This document shows positions 43,881 to 53,538 of a DNA stretch of 64,000 nt, one piece after another (the first letter of the stretch is position 1; the number at the start of each line of letters is the position of its first letter). This DNA is from Variovorax ginsengisoli (lineage in GTDB: Bacteria > Pseudomonadota > Gammaproteobacteria > Burkholderiales > Burkholderiaceae_C): the NCBI RefSeq assembly GCF_030811835.1, contig NZ_JAUSRO010000003.1, forward strand, positions 310,001 through 374,000, given 5' to 3'. A model generated the notes under the pieces. The model was not told where the DNA came from and did not search any database. It saw only the letters and a list, made by a program, of their open reading frames with translations. A program made the translations under genes and the position numbers.

Positions 43881-45032
43881 ATGTCCTTCAAGCCTCTTCA
43901 GTCTCTCGTCGCACTGGCACTTGCCGCCGCCTTCGGGGCGCCCGTTCTCGCGCAGGTGAAGATCGGCGTGGTCACTTCGTCGACCGGTCCAACGGCGTTG
44001 GTCGGCATTCCGCAGAAGAACACGGTGCCGCTGCTGCCGACCAAGATCGGCGACATTACGGTCGAATACATCTCGCGCGACGACGCCAGCGATCCGACCA
44101 ACTCGGTGACCGAGGTGAAGAAGCTCATCAGCGAGCAGAACATCGACGCGCTCATCGGCCCGAGCGGCTCACCCAATGCGATGGGCGTGATCCAGTTCGT
44201 GGCCGACGCCGGTGTGCCCATGCTCGCGCCCGTGGGCACGGCCGCGGTCGTGCTGCCGATGACGGAGCCCAAGAAATGGGTCTTCAAGACCACGCAGAAC
44301 GACGACATCATCGCCAAGGCGCTGGTCGAGCAGATGGTCAAGGCCAAGGTCAAGACGCTGGGCCTGATTGCACTGAACGATCCGTATGGCGAGAACTGGG
44401 TCAAGGTGGTGGGCGAGCTCACGGCGCGCCACGGTATCAAGATCGTGGCGACCGAACGCTTCCTGCGCACCGACACCTCGGTGACGGCGCAGAGCCTGAA
44501 GGTGCTGTCGGCCAGCCCCGATGCGGTGCTCGTTGCGGCTGCGGGCGGTCCGACCGTACTGCCCCAGACCACGCTGGTCGACCAGGGCTACAAGGGCCAG
44601 ATCTACCAGACGCACGGCGCCGCGCTGCCCGACTTCCTGCGTCTGGGCGGCAAGAAGGTCGAAGGCACCATCCTGGCGGCCAGCCTGATGCTGGTGCTGC
44701 CCGAGATCGCCGACAGCAACCCGTCCAAGAAAATGGCGATGGACTACATCGCCGCCTACGAGAAACTCAACGGCAGCAAGCCCGCGACCTTTGGCGCGAA
44801 CGTGTACGACGCCGGTCTGCTGCTGCAGAAGGCGATTCCGATTGCCGCGCAAAAGGCCAAGCCAGGCACCAAGGAATTCCGCGCCGCGCTGCGCGACGCA
44901 CTGGAACAAACCAAGGAGCTGGTGGCCACGCAGGGTGTCTACACGATGACGCCGGCCGACCACAGCGGCTTCGACGACCGGGGCCGCGAGCTCATCACGG
45001 TCAAGGACGGCGGCTGGAAGCTGCTGAAGTAA
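43881..45032 (+). CDS. ABC transporter binding protein, LivJ type (set 1)
   Basis: 383 residues with signal peptide SLVALALAAAFGAPVLA. The mature protein begins with KIGVVTSSTGPTALVGIPQ, the usual start of branched-chain amino acid type receptors, with RDDASDPTNSV and LIGPSGSPNA in the ligand lobe. Such receptors also take aromatic acids. As the gene directly follows the catabolic genes, IAA or another auxin is a plausible ligand. The 146-base gap before it shows no promoter I can support. Confidence 0.88.
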   Translation: MSFKPLQSLVALALAAAFGAPVLAQVKIGVVTSSTGPTALVGIPQKNTVPLLPTKIGDITVEYISRDDASDPTNSVTEVKKLISEQNIDALIGPSGSPNAMGVIQFVADAGVPMLAPVGTAAVVLPMTEPKKWVFKTTQNDDIIAKALVEQMVKAKVKTLGLIALNDPYGENWVKVVGELTARHGIKIVATERFLRTDTSVTAQSLKVLSASPDAVLVAAAGGPTVLPQTTLVDQGYKGQIYQTHGAALPDFLRLGGKKVEGTILAASLMLVLPEIADSNPSKKMAMDYIAAYEKLNGSKPATFGANVYDAGLLLQKAIPIAAQKAKPGTKEFRAALRDALEQTKELVATQGVYTMTPADHSGFDDRGRELITVKDGGWKLLK

Positions 45033-45054
45033 CGGGCACGGAGCGCGCAACCGC

Positions 45055-46095
45055 ATGAACCTCCAGATCGCAGTGCTCCTGGGCCAGGACGGCATCACCA
45101 ACGGCGCCATCTATGCGCTGCTTGCGCTGTCGATCGTGCTGGTCTTCACGGTGACGCGCGTGCTCCTGATTCCCCAAGGTGAATTCGTTGCCTATGGCGC
45201 GCTGACCATGGCCGCGATCCAGGCCGGCCAGCCGAGTGCAGTGGTCTGGCTGCTGGTCGGGCTGTGCCTGGGTTCGGCCGCGGTCGACGTCGCGCAGCAC
45301 CTGATGCGCAGCGAACGCGCGGTGCCGTTGCGATGGCTGTTCGCGGGCAAACTGGCCTACCCGGCGCTGATGGTGCTGCTGATGTACCGGTTGCCGCTGG
45401 CCACCCTGGCCATGCCGCTGCAGATCGCGTTCACGCTCGCGCTGCTGGTACCGATGGGGCCATTGCTGTACCGGCTGGTCTTCCAGCCGATCGCCGACGC
45501 GCCCGCGCTGGTGCTGCTGATCGTGTCGATTGCGCTGCATGTGTCCATGGTGGGCGTGGGCCTGCTGGTGTTCGGCCCGGGCGGCGCGAGCACCACGCCG
45601 CTGGTCGACGCCGTGCTGGAGATCGGCGGCGTTCGCATCAAGGCACAGACGCTGTGCGTCATTGCGGTGGCGCTCCTGCTGATCGGTGCGCTGTACCTCC
45701 TGTTCGGCCGAACGCTGTACGGCAAGGCTTTGCGCGCCGCGGCGATGAACCGCATGGGCGCCCGGCTCATGGGCATTTCACCGGTGTTCGCCGGCAAGGC
45801 GACCTTCTTCCTGGCTGCGCTGATCGGCGCGATGTCGGGCGTGCTCATCGCACCGATGACCACCATCTATTACGACTCGGGCTTCATCATCAGCCTGAAG
45901 GGCTTCGTGGGTTCGATTATCGGCGGCCTGGTGAGCTATCCGCTGGCCGCGGCGGGCGCCGTCGTCGTCGGCCTGATCGAGGCCTTCTCGGCCTTCTGGG
46001 CCAGCACATACAAGGAGATCATCGTGTTCACGCTGATCATTCCGGTGCTGCTGTGGCTGTCACTGACCAGCAAGCATGTGGAGGACGAGGAATGA
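45055..46095 (+). CDS. livH: ABC transporter permease, LivH type (set 1)
   Basis: 346 residues, about eight to nine membrane helices. GITNGAIYALLALSIVLVF and VTRVLLIPQGEFVAYGAL are typical LivH features, followed by AAMNRMGARLMGI (EAA-like loop) and GSIIGGLVSYPLAAAGAVVV. It is longer than usual LivH (about 300) because of a segment near residues 75-120. Its stop overlaps the start of the fused LivM-LivG gene. Confidence 0.9.
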   Translation: MNLQIAVLLGQDGITNGAIYALLALSIVLVFTVTRVLLIPQGEFVAYGALTMAAIQAGQPSAVVWLLVGLCLGSAAVDVAQHLMRSERAVPLRWLFAGKLAYPALMVLLMYRLPLATLAMPLQIAFTLALLVPMGPLLYRLVFQPIADAPALVLLIVSIALHVSMVGVGLLVFGPGGASTTPLVDAVLEIGGVRIKAQTLCVIAVALLLIGALYLLFGRTLYGKALRAAAMNRMGARLMGISPVFAGKATFFLAALIGAMSGVLIAPMTTIYYDSGFIISLKGFVGSIIGGLVSYPLAAAGAVVVGLIEAFSAFWASTYKEIIVFTLIIPVLLWLSLTSKHVEDEE

Positions 46096-47912
46096 AGGCG
46101 CCTGTCGTGCCGATGGCGCTCGTCGTCTTCGTGCTCCTGCTCTGTGTGGCGCCGCTGGTGGTGCCGCCGTTCTACGTCACGCTGTTGAACTACATCGGGC
46201 TGTACGGACTGGTTGCCCTCGGGCTGCTCCTGCTCACGGGCGTGGGCGGGCTCACCAGTTTCGGCCAGGCGGCCTTCGTGGGCGTGGGTGCGTACACCAC
46301 GGCGGCACTGTCGACCGGTGTCATCGCGTTGCCTGCGGCGCTGTCGTGGATGCAGCATTCGCCTTGGATCGCACTGCTCGCCGGCCTGCTGCTCACCCTG
46401 GGCGTGGCCATGGTGCTGGGCGCGCTCACGCTGCGGCTGTCGGGCCACTATCTGCCGCTGGGCACCATTGCCTGGGGTCTGAGCCTGTACTACCTGTTCG
46501 GCACCTTCGATCGCCTGGGGGGCCAGACCGGGTTGTCTGGCATTCCGCCGATCGCGCTGTTCGGCCATCCGCTGCAGACCGCCAACGAGATGTACTACCT
46601 GATCTGGGCGTTCGTGCTGGTTGCCGCGCTCACCACGCAGAACCTGCTCGACTCGCGCCAGGGCAGGGCGATCCGTGCGCTGCGCGGCGGCGTCGTCATG
46701 GCGGAGGCGATGGGCGTGAACACTTCGCGTTCGCGCATGGTGATCTTCGTCATCGCCGCGTTGCAAGCCTGTGCGTCCGGCTGGCTGTACGCCCACCTCC
46801 AGCGCTTCGTGAACCCGTCGCCCTTCAGCCTGCAGTACGGCATCGACTACCTGTTCATGGCCGTCGTCGGCGGTGCCGGCCAGGTGTGGGGTGCCCTGCT
46901 GGGCGCAGGCGTGATCACCGTGCTCAAGCAATGGTTGCAGGACCTGCTGCCCGGCCTGCTGGGCCGCACCGGCAATTTCGAGATGATCGTCTTCGGTGCA
47001 CTGCTGATCCTGCTGCTGCAGCGTTCGCGTACCGGGCTGTGGGGCGTGCTGACGCGTTGGCTGCCCGGACCGAAGAAGCGCCGGCCTGCGGGTGCACGGG
47101 CCTTGTCGACAGCCATTGAGCCGCTGCCGCGGCGTGCCATGCTGCCGCGCGGGCAAGTCGTCCTGGAGGCGCGCGCCGTCACGCGACGCTTCGGCGGCCT
47201 GGTGGCCAACAACGCGATGGACCTGACCGTGCATGCCGGAGAAATCCTCGCGCTGATCGGCCCGAATGGCGCGGGCAAGAGCACCATGTTCAACCAGTTG
47301 TCGGGCGTGGACACGCCGACCTCCGGACAGGTGCTGTTCCAGGGCGCGCCGATCACCGGCCGCGGCTCGCGCGCCATTGCGCGGCTGGGCCTGAGCCGGA
47401 GCTTTCAGCACGTGCGGCTGCTGCCCGAAATGAGTGTGCTGGAGAACGTGGCCATCGGCGCGCACCTGCGCGGACGGCGCGGCGTGCTGGCTTCGGCCTG
47501 GCGGCTCGACCGCGCCGAAGAAGCCCGCCTGATGGCAGAGGCCGCGCATCAGGTTCGGCGCGTGGGCCTGGAAGCGCACATGTTCGACGACGCAGGCTCA
47601 CTGGCCCTGGGCCAGCAGCGCACGCTGGAGATCGCCCGTGCGCTTGCCAGCGATCCGAGCCTGCTGTTGCTCGACGAACCCGCCGCCGGCCTGCGCCTGC
47701 AGGAGAAGGTCGCGCTGGCCGAACTGCTGCGCAAGCTGCGCGACGAAGGCATGGCGATTCTGCTGGTGGAGCACGACATGGACTTCGTGATGGGACTGGT
47801 GGACCGCGTGGTCGTCATGGATTTCGGCCAGAAGATTGCCGAGGGGCTGCCCGACGAGGTGCAGAAGAACCCGGCGGTGCTCGAAGCTTATCTGGGCGGG
47901 GTGGACGCATGA
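46092..47912 (+). CDS. Fused LivM permease and LivG ATPase (set 1)
   Basis: 606 residues from ATG at 46092. Residues 1-330 are the LivM membrane domain ([45 protein letters not shown]). After a basic linker ([12 protein letters not shown]) residues about 355-606 are the LivG ATPase: Walker [22 protein letters not shown], signature [12 protein letters not shown] and Walker [12 protein letters not shown]. The fusion ties one permease to its ATPase. It overlaps livH at the start and livF at the end (4 bases each). Confidence 0.9.
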   Translation: MKAPVVPMALVVFVLLLCVAPLVVPPFYVTLLNYIGLYGLVALGLLLLTGVGGLTSFGQAAFVGVGAYTTAALSTGVIALPAALSWMQHSPWIALLAGLLLTLGVAMVLGALTLRLSGHYLPLGTIAWGLSLYYLFGTFDRLGGQTGLSGIPPIALFGHPLQTANEMYYLIWAFVLVAALTTQNLLDSRQGRAIRALRGGVVMAEAMGVNTSRSRMVIFVIAALQACASGWLYAHLQRFVNPSPFSLQYGIDYLFMAVVGGAGQVWGALLGAGVITVLKQWLQDLLPGLLGRTGNFEMIVFGALLILLLQRSRTGLWGVLTRWLPGPKKRRPAGARALSTAIEPLPRRAMLPRGQVVLEARAVTRRFGGLVANNAMDLTVHAGEILALIGPNGAGKSTMFNQLSGVDTPTSGQVLFQGAPITGRGSRAIARLGLSRSFQHVRLLPEMSVLENVAIGAHLRGRRGVLASAWRLDRAEEARLMAEAAHQVRRVGLEAHMFDDAGSLALGQQRTLEIARALASDPSLLLLDEPAAGLRLQEKVALAELLRKLRDEGMAILLVEHDMDFVMGLVDRVVVMDFGQKIAEGLPDEVQKNPAVLEAYLGGVDA

Positions 47913-48658
47913 GCGACAAGGTGCTTGAAGTGCGCGACCTGACCGTGTCGTACGGCAAGGTCGACGCGTTGGTGAAGGCGAACATTGAGGTCCGCACCGG
48001 CCACATCGTGACCGTGATCGGACCGAACGGTGCGGGCAAGACGACGCTGCTCTCCGCCGTGATGGGCGTGTTGCCATCGCGTGGCGAGATCGTGCTCGAC
48101 GGCACGGTGCATCGTTCGCCCCAGGTCGAGCAGATGGTGCGCGCCGGCATGACGCTGGTGCCCGAGAAGCGCGAGCTCTTTGCGGGCATGAGCGTGCAGG
48201 ACAACCTGCTGCTGGGTGCTTTCGACCGCCACCGGCGCGGGCTGCGCGACAGCCTGCAGACGCTCGACGAGGTCTACATGCTCTTTCCGCGGTTGCAGGA
48301 GCGCCGTGAGCAACTTGCCGGCACGCTGTCGGGTGGCGAGCGCCAGATGCTCGCCATCGGCCGCGCGCTCATGGCCAGGCCACGCCTGCTGATGCTCGAC
48401 GAGCCCAGCCTGGGCCTGGCGCCCCTCATCGTGCGCGAGATCTTCCGCATCATCGCGGCGCTGCGCGCGCGCGGCGTGTCGATCCTCCTGGTCGAGCAGA
48501 ACGCGCGGGCCGCGTTGCAGGTGGCCGACCATGCCTATGTGCTGGAAACCGGCGCGATCACGATACAGGGCCCCGCGGCGGAACTGGCGCGAGACCCGCG
48601 CGTGGTGGAGGCTTACCTCGGCCTGGCCGGCAAGCACCAGGACCGCCTGGCCGGATGA
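47909..48658 (+). CDS. livF: ABC transporter ATPase, LivF type (set 1)
   Basis: 249 residues. Walker [12 protein letters not shown], signature [15 protein letters not shown], Walker [14 protein letters not shown] and the EQNARAAL motif are all those of LivF. Completes importer set 1 together with the permeases and fused ATPase encoded upstream. Confidence 0.92.
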   Translation: MSDKVLEVRDLTVSYGKVDALVKANIEVRTGHIVTVIGPNGAGKTTLLSAVMGVLPSRGEIVLDGTVHRSPQVEQMVRAGMTLVPEKRELFAGMSVQDNLLLGAFDRHRRGLRDSLQTLDEVYMLFPRLQERREQLAGTLSGGERQMLAIGRALMARPRLLMLDEPSLGLAPLIVREIFRIIAALRARGVSILLVEQNARAALQVADHAYVLETGAITIQGPAAELARDPRVVEAYLGLAGKHQDRLAG

Positions 48659-48710
48659 AGGCCACGCACTGACCCGGCCCCGAACACTTCGTCCCCTTGC
48701 GCCCAATTGC

Positions 48711-48739
48711 TTGACACCTCAATTTTTCAAATCTCATAC
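48711..48739 (+). promoter_or_regulatory. Internal sigma-70 promoter for the second half of the cluster
   Basis: TTGACA (48711-48716), a 17-base spacer and TCATAC (48734-48739) lie in the 99-base gap after livF. The start codon follows at 48758. The second module can therefore be expressed apart from the MarR-controlled first half. Confidence 0.55.
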
Positions 48740-48757
48740 ACCAACCGAAGGATGTCC

Positions 48758-49915
48758 ATGAAGCCCTTGAACCGCACCGCCATTGCACTGGGTCTCGCGC
48801 TGGGCCTGACCGCGGGCCTGTCGGCCGCCGCCAGCGCCGCCGACCTGAAGATCGGGTTCATCAGTTCGCTCTCCGGGCCCGTCTCGGCATTGGGCATTCC
48901 CTACGAGAAAGGCATCCGGGCCGCCATCGCCGAGAACCCGTCACTGGCCGGTCACAAGGTGCAGCTGATCGTGCTCGATGACGCGTCGGACCCGACCACC
49001 GCCGGCCGCAATGCACGCAAGCTCGTGGTGGAAGACAAGGTCGACGTGCTGATCGGCACCTCGGGCGTGCCGGGCGCCATGGCGATCGCGGCCGTTGCCA
49101 AGGAACTGAACGTGCCCCTGATTTCGCCGACGCCGGTGACCATCCCCGGCGGCGCCGATACCTGGACGGTGACTGTGTCGCAGTCCTTCCCGTTGATGGT
49201 GTCGGCCGTGGTCGAGCGCATGCAGAAGGCCGGCGTGAAGACGGTGGCCTTCATCGGCTTCTCCGATGCCCTGGGTGACCTGGCCTACGACTCGCTCAAG
49301 AAGAGTGCCGACGCGGTCGGCATCAAGATCGTGGCCAACGAACGCTATGCGCGCGCCGACGCCTCGGTCACGGGACAGGTACTCAAGATCGCGGCGCTGC
49401 GGCCCGATGCGGTGTTCGCAGGCAACTCCGGCACACCGGGTGCGCTGCCTTACCTGGCGCTGGCCGAGCGTGGTTACAAAGGCCAGCTCTACGGCACGCA
49501 CGGCCTGATCAACGCCGACTTCGTGCGTGTGGGCGGTACGTCCATCGACGGCCTGCAGGTGCCCAGCGGTCCGGTGCTGGTGGCCGACCAACTGCCGGCG
49601 GACAACCCGATCCGCGCGGTGTCGATGAACTTCCGCAGCGCCTACCAGAAGGCCAACGGCGCGATGCCGAACGATGCCTTCTCGTCGTACACCTACGACT
49701 CGTACCTGTTGCTTGGCGATGCCGCCAAGCGCGCCAAGGGAGAGCCGGGCACGCCGGCCTACCGTACGGCCTTGCGCGACGCGATCATGAGCACCAAGGA
49801 GCTGGTGGGCACGCACGGCGTCTACAACTTCAAGGTCGACGATCGCTACGGGTCGGACAAGCGCGCGGTCGTCATGGTCAAGATGGAAAAGGGTCAGTGG
49901 AAGCTGGCGCCCTAG
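48758..49915 (+). CDS. ABC transporter binding protein, LivJ type (second copy)
   Basis: 385 residues from ATG at 48758, which has GAAGGA at the correct spacing; the ATG at 48752 is too close to it. Signal peptide TAIALGLALGLTAGLSAAAS, mature start DLKIGFISSLSGPVSALGIP. It is more like the receptor at 51279 than that at 43881 (shared LSGP, GIPY and STKELVGTHGVYNF-type end). It has no permease of its own adjacent and lies just before the second Rieske alpha gene. Confidence 0.88.
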   Translation: MKPLNRTAIALGLALGLTAGLSAAASAADLKIGFISSLSGPVSALGIPYEKGIRAAIAENPSLAGHKVQLIVLDDASDPTTAGRNARKLVVEDKVDVLIGTSGVPGAMAIAAVAKELNVPLISPTPVTIPGGADTWTVTVSQSFPLMVSAVVERMQKAGVKTVAFIGFSDALGDLAYDSLKKSADAVGIKIVANERYARADASVTGQVLKIAALRPDAVFAGNSGTPGALPYLALAERGYKGQLYGTHGLINADFVRVGGTSIDGLQVPSGPVLVADQLPADNPIRAVSMNFRSAYQKANGAMPNDAFSSYTYDSYLLLGDAAKRAKGEPGTPAYRTALRDAIMSTKELVGTHGVYNFKVDDRYGSDKRAVVMVKMEKGQWKLAP

Positions 49916-49929
49916 CATGGGCCACTGAC

Positions 49930-51282
49930 ATGACCACCTACCGCGACCACCCCGAAGCCGTCGCCGCACTGGTCGAGAACGATCGCGTCCACCGCGACCT
50001 CTACCTCAGCGACGAACTGTTCGCGCTCGAACAGGAGCGCCTGTTCGCCAACAGCTGGCTCTACGCAGGCCACGCCAGCCAGGTGCCGAACGCGGGCGAC
50101 TACTGGGCGCTCGACCTCGCAGGCAAGCCGGTGATGCTGGTAAGGCAGGCCGACAGCCGGGTGCGCGTTTTCTACAACCGCTGCGCCCACAAGGGCAGTC
50201 GCCTGGTGACCGACGAAAGCGGCAACGCCGGCAAGTTCTTCCGCTGCCCTTACCACGCGTGGACCTACAAGCTGGACGGTGCGCCGCTCGCCATGCCGCT
50301 CAAGAGCGGCTACGAGGGCACGCGTCTGGCCGAGTGCGAATCGGGCCAGGGCCTGGTCGAGGTCAGGAACACGGTGGTCTACCGCGACTTCGTGTTCGTG
50401 CGCCTGGCCGAGGAGGGCGTCGACTTCGACAGCTACTTCGGCGACGTCAAGCAGGCCATCGACAACATGGTCGACCGCTCGCCCGAAGGCCGCCTCACCG
50501 TGGGTGGCGGCGTGTTGCGCAGCATCGTCCATTGCAACTGGAAGATGTACCTGGAGAACATCAACGACACGGTGCATCCGATGTCCACGCACGAATCGGC
50601 CACGCAGGCTGCCAAGTCGGTGTGGCAGGCGCAGGGGCGGGATGCCGATGCGCCCAAGCCGATGGCCATGGAGCAGATCCTGCCCTTCGGCGCGGGCTAC
50701 GACTTCTTCGACAGGATGGGCGCACGTGTGTTCGCCAATGGCCACAGCATCCTGGGCATCCACTTCAGCATCCATTCGAACTATGCGCAGCTGCCCGCGT
50801 ACGAGGCCGCGATGCGCAAGGCACACGGCGAGGCGCGCGCGGCCGACATCCTGGAGCGCTCGCCGCAGAACGCGGTGTTCTATCCGAGCCTGTCGGTCAA
50901 GGGCTCGCCGCAAGCCATCCGCGTGATCCGGCCGCTGGCTGCCGACCGAACGCTCATCGAAGCCTGGAGCTTTCGCGCGGCCGGCGCGCCGGAAGTGATG
51001 TTCCAGCGCGCCATGACCTACAACCGTCTGGTGTTCTCGCCCATGTCGGTGGTCGCGCACGACGACCTGCATCTGTTCGAGAGCATGCAGCGCGGCCTGC
51101 ATGCCGATGGCAACGACTGGGTCAGCCTGCACCGCGACTTCGACCCGGCCGAGCTCGGCCAGGGCACGGTCACCACCAACGGCACCAATGAACTGTTGAT
51201 GCGCAACCAGTTCCGTGCGTGGGCGCGCTTCATGGCGCCCGGCACCTCCCTTTCACTCAACCCCCGAGGAGTTACGACATGA
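49930..51282 (+). CDS. Second Rieske oxygenase alpha subunit, no beta partner
   Basis: 450 residues from ATG at 49930. Rieske ligands Cys85, His87, Cys106 and His109 and catalytic Asp213, His216, His221 lie at exactly the same residue numbers as in the subunit at 36150, so the two are ungapped paralogues over this half. The residues around the site differ: INDTVHPMSTH against LNDTMHPMVAH. No beta subunit, ferredoxin or reductase gene is adjacent; it may borrow those of 35134-37963 or form an alpha-only trimer. It is flanked by two LivJ genes, and its last codons overlap the next start. Confidence 0.86.
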   Translation: MTTYRDHPEAVAALVENDRVHRDLYLSDELFALEQERLFANSWLYAGHASQVPNAGDYWALDLAGKPVMLVRQADSRVRVFYNRCAHKGSRLVTDESGNAGKFFRCPYHAWTYKLDGAPLAMPLKSGYEGTRLAECESGQGLVEVRNTVVYRDFVFVRLAEEGVDFDSYFGDVKQAIDNMVDRSPEGRLTVGGGVLRSIVHCNWKMYLENINDTVHPMSTHESATQAAKSVWQAQGRDADAPKPMAMEQILPFGAGYDFFDRMGARVFANGHSILGIHFSIHSNYAQLPAYEAAMRKAHGEARAADILERSPQNAVFYPSLSVKGSPQAIRVIRPLAADRTLIEAWSFRAAGAPEVMFQRAMTYNRLVFSPMSVVAHDDLHLFESMQRGLHADGNDWVSLHRDFDPAELGQGTVTTNGTNELLMRNQFRAWARFMAPGTSLSLNPRGVTT

Positions 51283-52442
51283 AGCACCTGATCCCGACCT
51301 TGACGCGCGGCGCGCTGACAGCGGCGCTGGCCGTCGCAGTGGCGACCACGGCACTGGCTGCCGACCTCAAGGTCGGCCTCAGCACCTCGCTGTCCGGCCC
51401 GAACTCCTCGATCGGCATTCCCTACGCCAAGGGCATGCAGGCCGCACTCGCGTACAAGGGCGAACTCAACGGGGTGAAGATCCAGCTGATCGTGCTGGAC
51501 GACGGTTCGGACCCGACCGCCTCCGGTCGCAATGCGCGCAAGCTGGTCGAAGAAGAGAAGGTGGACGTGCTCATGGGCACCTCGGGCGCGCCGTCGGCGG
51601 TGGCCATTGCGCAGGTCGGCCGCGAGAGCAAGACGCCGATGATCGCGGTCACGCCCATCTCATGGGACCCGGTCGAGAACCCCTGGGCCGTGACCGTGGC
51701 GCAGCCCACGCAGCTCATGGTCGATGCGGTGGTCGAGCGCATGAAACGCAATGGCGTCAAGACGGTCGGCTACATCGGCTTTTCCGACGTGTGGGGCGAC
51801 CTGGTCTACGACGCGCTCATGAAGGCCGCGCCCGCCGCCGGCATCAAGGTCACCACCAATGAACGCTACGCACGCGGCGACTCGTCGGTGACCGGGCAAA
51901 TCCTGAAGATCGTCGCCACGCGGCCCGACGCCGTGATGACCGGCGGTGCCGGCACGCCGGGTGCGTTGCCCTTCCTGGCACTGGCAGAGCGCGGATTCAA
52001 GGGCGGCGTATACGGGCAGCACGGTCTCATCAACCCCGATTTCGTGCGGGTCGCGGGTGCTTCGGCACAGGGTTCGCTGATGCCCACGGGGCCGGTGATC
52101 GTGGCCGAACAGCTGCCCGACGGCAGCCCCACCAAGAAGATCGCACTGGACTTCCGCGCGGTCTACCAGAAGGTGAACAACGCGCCGACCACCGACGCGT
52201 TCTCGGCCTATTCCTTCGATGCCTGGCTGGTGTTCCTCGATGCCGCGGCGCGCGCCATGCCCAAGGCTGCGCCCGGCACGCCGGAGTTCCGCGTCGCGTT
52301 GCGCGATGCGATCCTGAGCACCAAGGAAGTGGTGGGCACGCATGGCGTCTACAACTTCAAGCCCGGCGCGCTCTACGGCGTGGACGAGCGCGCACGCGTG
52401 ATCGTCAAGCTCGACAACGGCCAGTGGAAGCTCGCACCTTGA
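51279..52442 (+). CDS. ABC transporter binding protein, LivJ type (third copy)
   Basis: 387 residues from ATG at 51279, preceded by CGAGGAG inside the end of the Rieske gene. Signal peptide LTAALAVAVATTALA, mature start DLKVGLSTSLSGPNSSIGIP. It precedes LivH set 2 by 40 bases and is the natural receptor of that importer. Closely related to the receptor at 48758, so gene duplication is likely. Confidence 0.88.
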   Translation: MKHLIPTLTRGALTAALAVAVATTALAADLKVGLSTSLSGPNSSIGIPYAKGMQAALAYKGELNGVKIQLIVLDDGSDPTASGRNARKLVEEEKVDVLMGTSGAPSAVAIAQVGRESKTPMIAVTPISWDPVENPWAVTVAQPTQLMVDAVVERMKRNGVKTVGYIGFSDVWGDLVYDALMKAAPAAGIKVTTNERYARGDSSVTGQILKIVATRPDAVMTGGAGTPGALPFLALAERGFKGGVYGQHGLINPDFVRVAGASAQGSLMPTGPVIVAEQLPDGSPTKKIALDFRAVYQKVNNAPTTDAFSAYSFDAWLVFLDAAARAMPKAAPGTPEFRVALRDAILSTKEVVGTHGVYNFKPGALYGVDERARVIVKLDNGQWKLAP

Positions 52443-52482
52443 CCCGGCGCCCAAACAGCACGCGCGCGAGGAGGGTGCTCCG

Positions 52483-53538
52483 ATGAGCTGGGATGTCGCC
52501 CTCATCCTCGCCATGGACGGGCTGGCCAATGGCTCCGTCTACCTGCTCGCCGGCCTGGGCCTGGTACTGATCTTCTCGGTCACGCGCGTGGTCTTCGTGC
52601 CCTTCGGCGACGTGGCCGCCTTCTCGGCGCTCACGCTCGCGGCCTTCCAGACGGGCCGCGTGCCGCCGACCATCGGCCTGGTGATGGTGCTCGCTGCGCT
52701 GGCCACGGCCACCGAACTCGTCAGTCTGTGGCGCCGTGGCGAGTTGCGGCGCATGCCGCACGCATTGCTCGCATGGGGCGTGCTGCCGCTGGTGCCCTGC
52801 CTCCTTGCATGGTTGACGGCGCGGCCGGGCATGCCTGCAGTGGTGCAGATCCTGGTCACGCTGCTGCTGATCGTGCCGATCACGCCGCTCCTGGCGCGCG
52901 TGGTGTACCAGCCGATCGCCGATGCGTCCGTGCTGGTGCTGCTGATCGTTTCGCTCGCGCTGCACTTCCTGCTGTCGGGGCTGGGGCTGCTGTTCTTCGG
53001 TCCGGAGGGGTCGCGCACCGAGCCACTGGCCAGCGGCGTCTTCACGCTCGGTGAAAGCTTCGTGGTGAGCGGGCAGGTGCTGCTGATGGTGGGCTCTGCC
53101 ATCGTGCTGAGCGGGCTGTTCTTCCTGGTCTTCGAACGCACCGTGGCCGGCAAGGCGCTGCGTGCGACGGCGGTCAACCGCGTGGGTGCACGGCTGGTCG
53201 GCATCCGGCCGGCACGCACCGCCCTGATGGCCTACGGCAGTGCGTCGCTGCTCGCGGGGCTGATCGGCGTGCTGATCGGGCCGGTGACCACCATGTACTA
53301 CGACTCGGGCTTCATCATCGGGCTGAAGGCCTTCGTCGCCGCCATCATCGGCGGGCTGGTGAGCTATCCCATCACGGCCCTTGGCGCGCTGGCCGTGGGC
53401 CTGGTGGAGAGCTTTGCGTCGTTCTGGAGTGGCGCACTGAAGGATGTGATCGTCTTCAGCCTGCTGATTCCGGTGCTGATGCTGCGCTCCTACCTCTCGC
53501 GCCATGAAGAGGAAGAACAGGACGAGGTCGACGAATGA
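52483..53538 (+). CDS. livH: ABC transporter permease, LivH type (set 2)
   Basis: 351 residues, LivH family, paralogous to the protein at 45055: GLANGSVYLLAGLGLVLIF, VTRVVFVPFGDVAAFSAL, TMYYDSGFIIGLKAFVAAII. About eight to nine membrane segments and the same extra segment after the third helix. The stop overlaps the next start by 4 bases. Confidence 0.9.
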   Translation: MSWDVALILAMDGLANGSVYLLAGLGLVLIFSVTRVVFVPFGDVAAFSALTLAAFQTGRVPPTIGLVMVLAALATATELVSLWRRGELRRMPHALLAWGVLPLVPCLLAWLTARPGMPAVVQILVTLLLIVPITPLLARVVYQPIADASVLVLLIVSLALHFLLSGLGLLFFGPEGSRTEPLASGVFTLGESFVVSGQVLLMVGSAIVLSGLFFLVFERTVAGKALRATAVNRVGARLVGIRPARTALMAYGSASLLAGLIGVLIGPVTTMYYDSGFIIGLKAFVAAIIGGLVSYPITALGALAVGLVESFASFWSGALKDVIVFSLLIPVLMLRSYLSRHEEEEQDEVDE

